Notes under the pieces: model-generated
Seen by the model: only the letters and a program-made list of their open reading frames with translations
Told to the model about the DNA's origin: nothing
Database searches by the model: none
Source of the DNA: Candidatus Borrarchaeum weybense
GTDB lineage: Archaea > Asgardarchaeota > Sifarchaeia > Borrarchaeales > Borrarchaeaceae
Direction of reading: 5' to 3'
DNA: 64,000 nucleotides
NCBI GenBank assembly: GCA_019057385.1
Contig: JAHQJS010000005.1
Coordinates: 105,481-169,480, forward strand
Made by a program: the position numbers and the translations under genes
In this document: positions 15,554-25,072 of the stretch, piece after piece
Layout of the letters: every line of letters starts with the position of its first letter
Numbering within the stretch: position 1 is the first letter of the stretch

Positions 15554-18500
15554 TTAGGGTAAAAGATCCTTTACAGCAACTGGAGGACCTTTTTTCGGTG
15601 GTTTATAGATGCCTTCCAGATGTTGAAACCGCTCATACATCAAGTGGAGAGTTTCCTTATCTGGAGCGTAGATAAAGGGGACAAAGCGCTTTTTTTCCAA
15701 CAAAAAACCCTTGAGTTGTAGTGCGCACCGCCTTATAGCTTCCTTTACTGTCATATATTCTTCTAGATAGTATACCTTTTGAGCGAGTATGTTGTTAACC
15801 AATCTCTCAACTTTGTAGTGTCCATTCCAGTTAAGATGATAGAATCGTTCACGCTCTAGTGTTTTACGTCGAATGAAATCAGTTTTCGCAAATTTATCAT
15901 GTATACATGCAAAGATGAAGGCGAACCTGAACAGGGGAAGAAACACCTCTCGGAAGTCAACAACAGTGCCAAGAAAAGATCTTTGTTTTTTCTTATAATG
16001 CAATATCAGTTCGTTGGGTACCCAGGAGAACCCTGCCTCAGCGAGTGCTTTTCGACAGTAAAAGTTAAGGTGTCGATAGACAGCATTGAGTGCAGCACTA
16101 AAGGGAGTTCGCGCCTTTGCTTCCCCCAGAAGCACCACTGTGGCAATATAGCGGTCGAGGGTACGACTGATGATTTCAAAATAACTGCCCTGAAGCAAAT
16201 GCTTGGGAACCTCCCAGGCAATGCTTTCCACTACGCCTTCAAGACCGCGAAGGTTGTCAATATTGCCCCGCCAATAGAGAAACGTATACGCCACGCGATC
16301 CAGTAGTTGGGATAAGAATTCCTGTGCCTCTGCAGGAGATAATAATCCCTCTTTTTCAAAATGGAGAATTGCATTGGCGAGTCCCATATTTTTACTCATC
16401 ACCAGCAACCTCGCTAATAACTTGCCTCGTTCCGTCTCTCTGAGTTGCTGGGCGGCGTGTTTCAGTTCATCGGCTAATTGTTGTTTCTCGGGTGTCAGTG
16501 TATGCTCTACAAAGAATCTGCCTTCGGGCGAATTAATATCAATGAGTTTTTTACCATAGTTCTTACGAACCTGTTGCGTAACTTCTCCACCCTCGATGAT
16601 GATGTGACGGATAGCACCGATTAAATATCGCTGTGTTGTTTTCCCGTCCTTTAAGGAATGAGTAAATCGTTTTTTCTTAATATCAAGCTGTTCACCGCAC
16701 TTGACACGGATGATTCGTTTTGGTCGTCGAATGTAAACCCTTGTTTTTTTAACCCGCGGGACATAATTTCCAGCCTTGCCTAAAAGCAATTCCAACCCTT
16801 TTAACATCAAACCTCGGCGGCCTGGTTTCACCACTAGGTCACCTTTCATGGTTAAATAATAGCGGGAATTGCATTCAGGACAGACGGTGTATTCGTTATA
16901 GCGTGACGGCAGTTCCACTGTACCGTCGGAGTTGCAGAAGTAGCATGGAGTATCATCAAGTGTTTCTTGTAAGACACGAATTGTGCGCTTTTTTAACTTC
17001 CGCGCTTTCGTATGATATTCGCAGGCACCCATCTTTGGTGCGACATAAGACTTTCTTGCTCGCCTTCCAACTTTTGTGTTATACTTACGATTCAACACGC
17101 AAATATGTGCACGTTTCGATCTGCGACGGTCCTTCATGGAGTTTATCCGAAAGAAGCCACATGAGCCACAGGTGAGGCGCAGATGTTCAGGAAGACTCAC
17201 ATTCACATCTGCCACATAGATTTTGGGGCGACCTCGTAACTGCCCTTGAGAGATAAACTGGATTTTTCCCTGGATTCCTAACCGCTTGACATGTTTAACT
17301 ACCGTGGTGTAGTGAACTGGTCTTTTATATTGCTTACGAACTTTTGTCGTAATTTGTTTATAAGAAATAAGTTTATACTGTTTAATAAAGGTGTAGATTG
17401 CTTCCTGAAGTCCTGGATATGGTTTCGGTCTATGTTTTGGATACCAGCGTCTCCTTCTGCCTTTGTTCCCTCTTTCAACTTCAGGCTCTTTGTATTCAGG
17501 ATTTAGTTTTGAGGTAAGTTCTTTAGCAACCCTTGCCGCCCTCGGGTCGCTGCGCCCCAGATAGTCATAACTTGCTTCTGCGATCCATGACGCCGTCTTT
17601 CTATGTGCTTCTGCATCACCCGGTCTTATGTTTACCCGAGTTGCCGCTTCTGTGACTGAAGAACCCTGACTGAGTAACCATACGAAAGAGGTATATTGTT
17701 GGGTGGTGTATCGTGTGGTGCTGCTCACTTCATGCATGCTTCGCCCGATTAGTGTAATCACGTGCCGGGAGAATTCCCGTTCTGAGGAGCAGTGATGTGT
17801 GGCAAAAAAATTCTTGATCCTGATGGCGGTTTTAGTCGGCAGTAAAAATTGGCTGGCCCAGCGTCCTTTGGCTGTTGCACTAAACTTTCCACCATTTCTT
17901 TTGATAAAACCTTCCTTGATAAGTGTGTGAAGGATTCCCTCTCTTTTTTTCTTCGGTTCATCCTGCTTAGGTCGAGCTAACAGTTTCTCTCTTAGTTGTT
18001 GTGTAAAGTCTTTCAACTGGTCGTGGGTGAATGGTGTCAACAGTAAGCGAAGCTCTCCATTTTTGATTCCGCGTGTAGTGGTGTTCTTCTTGACCCACAT
18101 GAAGAATTTTCTCGTTACGCGTTTCAAGTCGAATGGGAGAGAGCCTTCGTGCGTTTCGCGCAATAAGGAGAGTAAATGAAGTTCGTTATTGAGCCAGCAA
18201 AGCTCCTCCTCATGAGTCAAGAGTGCGGTATTCATTAGTTCGGACCAATTCTGTAGCAACGCTTTGTGTTGATGCCAGAAGTAATGTCTTTCAAGTTTGA
18301 GGAGCAATTGTTTCGTGGATACCGAGCCTCTAGCTATCAGGGTGAGTACAATATCTGCCAAAGAAGAACGAGCTTGGCTTACTATACGATGTTCTTTGAC
18401 TATCAATTGTCCTTCAACGATTTGAATATCCTTTTGCTTCAAAATCTCTTGGTCGTCCCCCACGAAGATCAGATCGGCATAGCCCACCCGATGATGGCGC

Positions 18501-19645
18501 GGTCGTGCCGCCCTGCCGCTCAATTGTATCAACAGTTGAGAGCTGAACATTCCTGCATCGGCAATTATCACCCTTTTGATCGGAAAGTCCACCCCCTCTC
18601 CGTATTGAGTCGTTGATAAAAAGACCTGAAATTCACCCTTCTTAAGTTTTCTCATAGCTTTTTGTTGTTTCTCTTTACTGAGCCCAGCATGGCTGTAGCC
18701 AACGGTTAGATTGAGCCCAAAACTCTTTAGAAAGGTCTGCAATTCTTCAGCGCGTTGTTCAACCTGATTTCGTGTGTAGCAAAAGATATGCACGATTTTA
18801 GTCCGCTGATCATCGCCATATGAGTGTAGTTCAAAGGTCTTTTTGATCAAGCGAGCGAACAGAAAGCGCTTTTTTCGTTCGATCTGCTCTATTGTGCTGC
18901 CTGAAACTCCAAAAGACGATACAATAAGTTTCGACCGCCGTTCTTTGGTATGGATAAGTTGAGCATCGAGCCAGCTTGCCAGTTCCTCAGCATTCCCCAA
19001 AGTAGCCGAGAGATAGATGATGTGAGGACGAGGTCGCAACCACGCTTTCGCATTGACAATCGCGGTTTCTAGACACGTACCCCGCCCTTTGTTACCCAGA
19101 TTATGCAGTTCATCGACTACAATTAATCCTATCCTGTCTAAAAACGGATACTCGAAATGTTTGGCTAGCAGCCCATTGAAGGATTCGTAGGTGATGATGA
19201 GGATATCCGCAGTTTCAAGCTCTTCAGGAGACGGTCGGTTATCTCCGCTGACCCGGAGGATGGTGCAGATGTCGTGATACCACTCTTTGAACCTGTCATA
19301 CATCTGATCGATCAGCCGTTTGGTCGGCTCAAGGATCACACAGCGCATCCCTTTTCCAAGGATGCGGGTGGACACTATTTGGGCGATCAAGGTTTTTCCA
19401 GAAGCGGTGGGAGTGTATAACACTTTGTCATGTCTTTGCTTACCAGAAAAGCATGCCTCCCATTGAAAGTCATAGAGAAGTTTAATGTCAGCCTGTTCCA
19501 ATTGTTGACGTATAAATTCGTAGTTTAACCCTCTTTTCGTCATTGTAAGGAACTGTCCCCTCAATCCCTGTGTCTCACTTATGATGGTTGAAAAGTTCTT
19601 TATAAAGAGGGCAAACCTTTGGATCACTGGCTTGATAACTGTCAC
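15554..19645 (-). CDS. Ski2-like helicase fused to Cas1-like integrase domain
   Basis: 1363 residues. Residues 55-460 are a superfamily 2 helicase of Ski2/Hel308 type: TPTASGKT (78-85), DELH (178-181), SAT (213-215), TTQYGEGVDFP (345-355) and QLSGRAARPR (374-383). Residues 745-800 look like winged helix. Cysteines 826, 829, 849 and 875, then 901, 904, 922 and 925, form two zinc-binding patterns. Residues about 1070-1340 match Cas1: GKLLARLLVMSKNMGLANAI, NIDNLRGLEGVVESIAW, FSAALNAVYRHLNFYCRKAL, then ILHY and TVVDFREVFLPL. Candidate metal ligands are E1136, H1216, D1230 and E1233. The start is uncertain: GTG 19645 lies too close to a TATA box (about 19656-19663) to be on that transcript, and ATG 19543 would remove only 34 residues. 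Confidence 0.8.
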   Translation of the reverse strand: MTVIKPVIQRFALFIKNFSTIISETQGLRGQFLTMTKRGLNYEFIRQQLEQADIKLLYDFQWEACFSGKQRHDKVLYTPTASGKTLIAQIVSTRILGKGMRCVILEPTKRLIDQMYDRFKEWYHDICTILRVSGDNRPSPEELETADILIITYESFNGLLAKHFEYPFLDRIGLIVVDELHNLGNKGRGTCLETAIVNAKAWLRPRPHIIYLSATLGNAEELASWLDAQLIHTKERRSKLIVSSFGVSGSTIEQIERKKRFLFARLIKKTFELHSYGDDQRTKIVHIFCYTRNQVEQRAEELQTFLKSFGLNLTVGYSHAGLSKEKQQKAMRKLKKGEFQVFLSTTQYGEGVDFPIKRVIIADAGMFSSQLLIQLSGRAARPRHHRVGYADLIFVGDDQEILKQKDIQIVEGQLIVKEHRIVSQARSSLADIVLTLIARGSVSTKQLLLKLERHYFWHQHKALLQNWSELMNTALLTHEEELCWLNNELHLLSLLRETHEGSLPFDLKRVTRKFFMWVKKNTTTRGIKNGELRLLLTPFTHDQLKDFTQQLREKLLARPKQDEPKKKREGILHTLIKEGFIKRNGGKFSATAKGRWASQFLLPTKTAIRIKNFFATHHCSSEREFSRHVITLIGRSMHEVSSTTRYTTQQYTSFVWLLSQGSSVTEAATRVNIRPGDAEAHRKTASWIAEASYDYLGRSDPRAARVAKELTSKLNPEYKEPEVERGNKGRRRRWYPKHRPKPYPGLQEAIYTFIKQYKLISYKQITTKVRKQYKRPVHYTTVVKHVKRLGIQGKIQFISQGQLRGRPKIYVADVNVSLPEHLRLTCGSCGFFRINSMKDRRRSKRAHICVLNRKYNTKVGRRARKSYVAPKMGACEYHTKARKLKKRTIRVLQETLDDTPCYFCNSDGTVELPSRYNEYTVCPECNSRYYLTMKGDLVVKPGRRGLMLKGLELLLGKAGNYVPRVKKTRVYIRRPKRIIRVKCGEQLDIKKKRFTHSLKDGKTTQRYLIGAIRHIIIEGGEVTQQVRKNYGKKLIDINSPEGRFFVEHTLTPEKQQLADELKHAAQQLRETERGKLLARLLVMSKNMGLANAILHFEKEGLLSPAEAQEFLSQLLDRVAYTFLYWRGNIDNLRGLEGVVESIAWEVPKHLLQGSYFEIISRTLDRYIATVVLLGEAKARTPFSAALNAVYRHLNFYCRKALAEAGFSWVPNELILHYKKKQRSFLGTVVDFREVFLPLFRFAFIFACIHDKFAKTDFIRRKTLERERFYHLNWNGHYKVERLVNNILAQKVYYLEEYMTVKEAIRRCALQLKGFLLEKKRFVPFIYAPDKETLHLMYERFQHLEGIYKPPKKGPPVAVKDLLP

Positions 19646-19696
19646 AAAATCCCCTCTTTATAAATTAATTATAACCTATTGACAGTAGTGGCAACA

Positions 19697-20644
19697 ATGT
19701 CTTTCGAAGAACACCTTAAGCAAGGAAATGAGTTTTATGAACAGAAACAATACCGAAGGGCGTTAAAACATCTCACAAAGGCTGCAAAATTAAAACCAAA
19801 AGACTATCAACCTTGGCAGAAATGTGGAGATATTTATTTTACTTTGCACATCTATCAGAAGGCAATCAAATGTTGGAAAAAGGCGTTTGCGAAAAAACCT
19901 GACGAAATGTCACCCTTGGTCGGCATAGCTAATTCATACGGATTCTTGGGCGAATACGAAAAAGCCATCAAATACTGTCAAAAGATATTGAATACACAAC
20001 CAAACTTTCCTTTAATTAAACTCTTGATGAGCAATATAAAAGATGTACAAGAACATTCACCTCTTACCGATGAAGAGGTAGCAAAAATAAAAGAAGCAGA
20101 TTCAAAAAAGGTCATCACAAGTGTCGTAATCCGTGGTATAGACTATTATGTTATTAATAACACATTAAAACTTCGCGATCTAAATATCAAAGATATTAAA
20201 CACATCAAAGGATTGGAAAATCTTACCAATCTCCAAGAACTTGATCTAAGCGGGAATAAAATATCAGTAATTGAGGGATTAGACACACTTTGCAATCTTC
20301 AAGAACTTAATTTAAGTGCGAATAAAATTACTATGATACAAGGTTTAGATACCCTTACCAAGTTACAAGTTTTAGAACTTTACGACAACCAGATCAATAG
20401 GATAACTGGACTGGATAACCTTACGCAATTGAAAAAGTTATATCTTAATGGGAACTCGATAGAAACAATTGACGGAGTGGAACAACTCACGAATTTGGAA
20501 GTTTTAAGCCTTGCAGATAACCCTCTATGTGAGGAAGATCGACGCGTGTACGAACGAAGTGTGACAGCTATGGATGCCCAGTATTGTGTAAAATATTGCC
20601 AGAAAAAGATGTCGATATTTTCTACCAAGAGTCCTAATAACTAA
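19697..20644 (+). CDS. TPR and leucine-rich repeat protein
   Basis: About 315 residues. The N-terminal third holds roughly three TPR units (KQGNEFYEQKQYRRALKHLT; KCGDIYFTLHIYQKAIKCWK; IANSYGFLGEYEKAIKYCQ). After a linker the protein has five LRRs of the SDS22 type, with repeated GLDTLTKLQVLELYDNQI-like units, and an LRR-cap-like end (NPLCEEDRRVY). Both repeats bind other proteins, so an adaptor or sensor role is likely. ATG 19697 lies about 27 bases after a TTATAA box, suggesting a leaderless transcript. It diverges from the helicase-Cas1 gene across about 50 bp, so the two may share control. Such TPR/LRR proteins are frequent in Asgard genomes. Confidence 0.85.
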   Translation: MSFEEHLKQGNEFYEQKQYRRALKHLTKAAKLKPKDYQPWQKCGDIYFTLHIYQKAIKCWKKAFAKKPDEMSPLVGIANSYGFLGEYEKAIKYCQKILNTQPNFPLIKLLMSNIKDVQEHSPLTDEEVAKIKEADSKKVITSVVIRGIDYYVINNTLKLRDLNIKDIKHIKGLENLTNLQELDLSGNKISVIEGLDTLCNLQELNLSANKITMIQGLDTLTKLQVLELYDNQINRITGLDNLTQLKKLYLNGNSIETIDGVEQLTNLEVLSLADNPLCEEDRRVYERSVTAMDAQYCVKYCQKKMSIFSTKSPNN

Positions 20645-21132
20645 ATAGAGAATCAATAGACTTCCTTTTATGATATAAAGTGATTAAAAAGGCTTTTAGT
20701 TGAAAAATCAAAGAAAGAGTAGAACCCTCTTTGTAAATAATATGAAGACTAAGAATGTAAGTTGATGAGATCTGAAAATATTTATTTTGTTGATTTACAG
20801 ATCTCTTCAAATTAATTAGTCATAATTAACTTTTCAGAAAATTTATGTAGGAGAATCCATATTACATTTTAGTTAATCATAAGAAGCGATATTAAGAAGT
20901 TACTATATGAAAGATTATTCTGATTTAAATTTTACTTTCACCCATCACACTCTAACTCTTATTTGGGTTACATTAAATGTATTAATTATGAAGTTTAGTT
21001 GTGCATTTTTGTCAAAATAAAAATGATAATAATGCAAGTATGTGCTATCAAATAAGATGAGGGGCAGAGTTTACTCTTTTTAATGGGGAAATTCAATCTT
21101 CATCTTAACAATGATTTTAGAGAGTGATAAAC
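20645..21132. other. AT-rich non-coding region after the TPR-LRR gene
   Basis: Contains the right copy of the 87 bp direct repeat (20655-20741) and a hairpin, GAGATCTG (20767-20774) paired perfectly with CAGATCTC (20798-20805), possibly a terminator. A 37-codon frame at 20906 lacks a ribosome binding site and is not called. Confidence 0.5.
20655..20741 (+). repeat. 87-bp direct repeat, right copy
   Basis: Starts AATAGACTTCCTTTTATG, has GGCTTTTAGTTGAAAAATCA in the middle and ends AGTAGAACCCTCTTTGTAAA plus TAAT. It has the same orientation as 15301-15387. It begins 10 bases after the stop of the TPR-LRR gene. Confidence 0.65.
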
Positions 21133-21828
21133 ATGGGAGCGATCGAAGGGTTTGTAGTAGGTATTGCCTCTAATGTAGCTTATGATTTAATCAAAAAGCT
21201 TTCAAGAATTGAAATATTCAAGCAGATACCAATAAGAACTAGTTTCAGTCTTGTAATTAATTTTAGAGAAGGTATCGAGGTTATTGAAATTGATAATAAT
21301 TTGACTAAGACATTTCGAGAAGAGTTTGGAATCAAAAAAGATCAGAAGAAAGTACCATTTATTGAAATTGATAATCTAAAATTATATGTACTTATAGACT
21401 ACCATTATCTTGAAGATAGCGAAAAAATCATTGATGCTTTGAATGATATCTTTGAAATAAGAGAGGAAGATGCAGTTCAACCAGAATTCATAGATGCATT
21501 AACCATACAAATTTTTCCCGATGATACGAAAGAATTAGATGACATATTAATGGTTATGGATGTTTTGAAAGATATAAAGAGACTTATTCAACGTGATTAC
21601 AATATTGAAAAAGATTTGATCTGGCTACGCTTGGATGTTGATGATGAAAAATCAGCGATCTTAATACAAAAGAAACTTGTTGAAAGTTTTCCCGAATTAA
21701 TTATTATTAAAAATAAAGATATGCAGAATAATGTTTTTTTGAAAATAAAAGATACTAGTGACTTAGAATTAAAACAAATAATAGATGTTCTAAAATCTAA
21801 CAGAATCAGAAAAATACTACACATTTGA
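21133..21828 (+). CDS. Hypothetical protein, first of a pair
   Basis: About 231 residues from ATG 21133, with GAGTGAT upstream; a GTG at 21124 is the alternative. The N-terminus MGAIEGFVVGIASNVAYDLI is a hydrophobic, membrane- or core-seeking helix. The rest alternates acidic helices and isoleucine-rich strands (DALTIQIFPDD; LIWLRLDVDDEKSAILIQKK). No family is recognised. It sits nine bases before the next gene and beyond the right direct repeat of the Cas-like island, so it may be an island passenger. The short hydrophobic N-terminus resembles that of some defence-island effector proteins, which is only a hint. Confidence 0.65.
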   Translation: MGAIEGFVVGIASNVAYDLIKKLSRIEIFKQIPIRTSFSLVINFREGIEVIEIDNNLTKTFREEFGIKKDQKKVPFIEIDNLKLYVLIDYHYLEDSEKIIDALNDIFEIREEDAVQPEFIDALTIQIFPDDTKELDDILMVMDVLKDIKRLIQRDYNIEKDLIWLRLDVDDEKSAILIQKKLVESFPELIIIKNKDMQNNVFLKIKDTSDLELKQIIDVLKSNRIRKILHI

Positions 21829-21837
21829 GATGATTTA

Positions 21838-22551
21838 ATGGTTTTTGTCTGCCGAGTTTTGAAAATTATGCCAAGATATGATGATCAAGTCAAGCAATTA
21901 TTGAAAAAACCATCTGAAATAGTATTTGATACAATAAGACAAAGTGAACTCATTGAATTAAAGCTATACATAGATGAACCTGCTGAAGAGAACGATTTTG
22001 GCTTTTTAATAACAGCCTATGTTGATATACCTCAAACATTATGGAGTAAAGATACAGGTACTTATTCTACGAAAATCACAAAAAAACTAGAAGTTCAAAT
22101 ATTTACTACTCCTGAAGTTGGAAACTATTTAGTCGTATTTGCATCAAATATTCTTGTAAAGGAATTTGTAAATTCTGTAACTAAGATATTAAATACAGTT
22201 GAATGGTTTAAGCCAGTATTAATAGATACTGACCGAAAAGAGGAAGAGATAAGAAATGAGTTAGGCGATTTTAGGCGTGTTTACGTGAAAGATATGGATG
22301 ATGATCTTGTAAAAACAGCAACAATGGGTGGTCTAAGACTAGAATTGTCGTCAGATTATGCTAGATATATTAGAGATTATGGGGGTAGGCTAAGTGCAGT
22401 TTCGCTTATTTATGAAGGTAATTGGATGATGATAACGTTTAGAGGAATTTTTTATTCACCTAGTAAAGATGCCGAAAGTAGGAAAGTTGAAATAATTCAC
22501 AACTTACTGAAACTTCTAAAAGAAATTGATGCGCTAGATACATCATCTTAA
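21838..22551 (+). CDS. Hypothetical protein, second of a pair
   Basis: A 237-residue soluble protein in the same operon as the preceding gene. It starts VFVCRVLKIMPRYDDQVKQL; features include a beta-rich middle (FGFLITAYVDIPQTLW; KLEVQIFTTPEVGNYLVVFA) and a C-terminal region GGLRLELSSDYARYIRDYGG ending in a helix. I recognise no family and see no catalytic signature. Codon use is AT-rich like its partner and unlike the helicase-Cas1 gene. Confidence 0.65.
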   Translation: MVFVCRVLKIMPRYDDQVKQLLKKPSEIVFDTIRQSELIELKLYIDEPAEENDFGFLITAYVDIPQTLWSKDTGTYSTKITKKLEVQIFTTPEVGNYLVVFASNILVKEFVNSVTKILNTVEWFKPVLIDTDRKEEEIRNELGDFRRVYVKDMDDDLVKTATMGGLRLELSSDYARYIRDYGGRLSAVSLIYEGNWMMITFRGIFYSPSKDAESRKVEIIHNLLKLLKEIDALDTSS

Positions 22552-23242
22552 GAATTTGCGGATTTTTAATTCTTTTCTTCACTCATCATTACCTAATATA
22601 GGAAAATACTCTTTCATCCGTTCTTTCAGTAATTCCTCCTGCAATGTTTTTTAGCATAAGACGTTTTATTTCCTCTTATTCTTATGCATGCTCCAATGCC
22701 CACCCTAGTTTCAGATAAACTGTTTCTGGGAGCATGTCTTCTAGGTGATCACGCTTAAGAATTACAAGTAGGGCAACATCCAAGCAATTAAAAAGCAGTA
22801 ATAAAATGTGGATCATAGTTTAAACTCAAGCTAAATTCCTCTTTAATTAAAACCGTCATTGCTAGCTAACAAAGGGTTCTGTTCATGTAAATCTTTATTT
22901 TATAAAAAACATCAAAAAATAAAGTTTTCTCTGATTTTTTCATTACGATTAATGTTGTAAATTCATTTTCAAATTAACAAATTAACTAAAATTAATTTTA
23001 ATTAAGTCAAAAGTCGAAACAACGTAGGTACGTAATCAATTACCTGTTTTAAGTTTTTTTAGAGCATCAGCAGTATTAGCTTTTTGTTTATAAACTTAAC
23101 GTTTTTGTAAGAATTGCCTACTAACTCAGATAATGCAGAAAAAATAAGCAGGCAATGAATGCAAAAGAAAAATGTTCGATAGCCTTCTTGTAAATGAAGA
23201 CAAAAGAGATGTATATGATATATTGAGGGGCAGTCTAAAAAA
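22552..23242. other. Long intergenic region with a gene relic
   Basis: About 690 bases. Apart from the gatD relic at 22589-22786 it is AT-rich. Inside the relic there is an 8-bp inverted repeat, CATGCTCC / GGAGCATG. Nothing else is seen, and no further A-ATPase subunit follows the A subunit gene here. Confidence 0.6.
22589..22786 (-). pseudogene. gatD: Relic of gatD (Glu-tRNA(Gln) amidotransferase subunit D), 3' end
   Basis: One minus-strand frame reads DHLEDMLPETVYLKLGWALE then HA, two in-frame stops (TAA GAA TAA), then EEIKRLMLKNIAGGITERTD and a stop. This is the characteristic C-terminus of the asparaginase-like GatD subunit (DMLPE, VKL-WVL, ML-NIAGEITER). With two stops and no upstream domain it is a decayed fragment. 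A functional gatDE pair, if present, is elsewhere in the genome. Confidence 0.7.
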
Positions 23243-25006
23243 CTATCCTATCAATGTTGCGAATTGTTCATCGATCTCCTTTGAAAGTTCATCACATGTC
23301 GCGTCTATTTTTTCGGGATCAATTATTTTGAGACGAGAGATGTTTTCGTAGACGCCCAGTTTAAGGATGTCCGCTATAGATGCACCACTTTCACTTGCTG
23401 CTCTCATCTTTTGATGTGTCTGCATGATTATTCCAAGCATTCGCTTTGCCTTATCTAGGGAACAGTAAGAATCGACTGGATGATATGCATGTTGCATCAA
23501 GTAGTCCTCGCGAATGATACGCGCGGCCTCAAGCACTACTCTTTCAATCTCAGGTAACGCATCAGGACCTACTAATTGTACGATTTCCTTGAGTTCTTTC
23601 TCCTTTTGTAAAAGCGACATAGCTTCAATTCTCAAATCTCTCCAATCCGCGCCTAAATTGTCTTTATACCATTCCTCAAGTGTTTCTTGATACAATGAAT
23701 AACTAGTTAACCAATCAATAGCTGGGAAATGCCTTCGTGATGCTAAGTCTTTAGATAACGCCCAGAAGACCTTTACAACACGTAATGTGTTTTGCGTAAC
23801 TGGTTCAGAAAAGTCACCGCCAGGTGGGCTAACTGCGCCAACAACGCTTACAGATCCATAACGTTCGTCAGAACCTAGAGTTTTAACTCTTCCTGCGCGT
23901 TCATAAAATTCAGCGATGCGGGATGCAAGATATGCTGGATAGCCTTCTTCTCCAGGCATTTCCTCAAGCCGTCCAGAGATCTCGCGAAGCGCTTCGGCCC
24001 ATCTTGATGTTGAATCTGCCATGATAGAAACATCATAACCCATATCACGGAAATATTCGGCAAGTGTAATGCCCGTGTAAATACTCGCCTCTCGTGCAGC
24101 GACTGGCATATTTGAAGTATTGGCAATAAGGACAGTTCTTTTCATTAAAGGTTCGCCAGATCGAGGATCCTCTAGTTCTGGAAATCTTTCTAATACTTCC
24201 GTCATTTCATTGCCACGTTCACCACAGCCAACATAGACAACAACTTGTGTGTCAGCCCACTGAGCAAGTTGGTGTTGCATGACTGTTTTTCCGGTCCCAA
24301 ACCCCCCAGGAATGGCGCCCGTGCCTCCCTTGGACATGGGGAAGAAAGTATCAAAAATCCGTTGTCCAGTAAATAGAGGAACTATTGCGGGAATGTTTTC
24401 TTTGATTGGTCGAGGGACACGAACAGGCCATTTCTGCATCATAGTCAAATCTTGACGTCCTTTATCCGTTTCAACTACTGCAATGACATCTTCAATTGTG
24501 TAGTCTCCTGCTGGAACAATTTCAACAACCTTTCCAGAGGTTCGTGGTGGAACCATAATTCTGTGCTCGACTAAAGTCGTTTCAGGCACTGTTCCAAGAA
24601 TGTCTCCACCAGTAACATTATCACCAACGCTCAAGCGAGGCGTAAATGACCATTTCTTTGTCCGATCAAGAGGGCTCGCGACAATTCCTCTTGTAATGAA
24701 ATCACCAGATAATTCTTTTAAGGAAGGTAAGGGACGCTCAATGCCATCGTAGATCTGGCTGATCAATCCCGGTCCTAATTCAACGCTTAAAGCGCCACCG
24801 GTAGCTATAACTTTTTCTGTAGGTCGAATTCCGGCAGTTTCTTCATATACTTGGATACTACACACGTCGCCTTCTAAGGCGATAACTTCTCCGATAAGTT
24901 CTTCACTTCCTACACGACATACTTCGTACATTTGTACGCCTGTCATGTTTTTAGCTTGAATTAACGAACCTGCAACTCGTGTAATTTCGCCTTCTATTGT
25001 TGCCAT
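23243..25006 (-). CDS. atpA: A/V-type ATP synthase catalytic subunit A
   Basis: 587 residues, full length for the archaeal catalytic subunit. Walker A is GGFGTGKT (234-241), followed by GCGERGNEM, the Walker B region [20 protein letters not shown] and the [20 protein letters not shown] segment. The long non-homologous region at about 110-200 that separates A from B subunits is present. It hydrolyses or makes ATP in the soluble A3B3 head. It is the last gene of an H-F-A set on the minus strand; the usual next gene, subunit B, is missing. Confidence 0.97.
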   Translation of the reverse strand: MATIEGEITRVAGSLIQAKNMTGVQMYEVCRVGSEELIGEVIALEGDVCSIQVYEETAGIRPTEKVIATGGALSVELGPGLISQIYDGIERPLPSLKELSGDFITRGIVASPLDRTKKWSFTPRLSVGDNVTGGDILGTVPETTLVEHRIMVPPRTSGKVVEIVPAGDYTIEDVIAVVETDKGRQDLTMMQKWPVRVPRPIKENIPAIVPLFTGQRIFDTFFPMSKGGTGAIPGGFGTGKTVMQHQLAQWADTQVVVYVGCGERGNEMTEVLERFPELEDPRSGEPLMKRTVLIANTSNMPVAAREASIYTGITLAEYFRDMGYDVSIMADSTSRWAEALREISGRLEEMPGEEGYPAYLASRIAEFYERAGRVKTLGSDERYGSVSVVGAVSPPGGDFSEPVTQNTLRVVKVFWALSKDLASRRHFPAIDWLTSYSLYQETLEEWYKDNLGADWRDLRIEAMSLLQKEKELKEIVQLVGPDALPEIERVVLEAARIIREDYLMQHAYHPVDSYCSLDKAKRMLGIIMQTHQKMRAASESGASIADILKLGVYENISRLKIIDPEKIDATCDELSKEIDEQFATLIG

Positions 25007-25072
25007 AATTTTTCACCTATAATCCCAGCGGCACTCTACCGCGATTTTAATTATAATAATATGTCGACTTTC

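Noticed and set aside
15554..19645. Calling the large protein Cas3
   Set aside because: The helicase motifs (DELH, QLSGRAARP) are of Ski2/Hel308 type, and the HD domain is in another gene.
20906..21019. 37-codon frame starting MKDYSDLNFTFTHH
   Set aside because: No ribosome binding site, AT-driven composition and no coding context.
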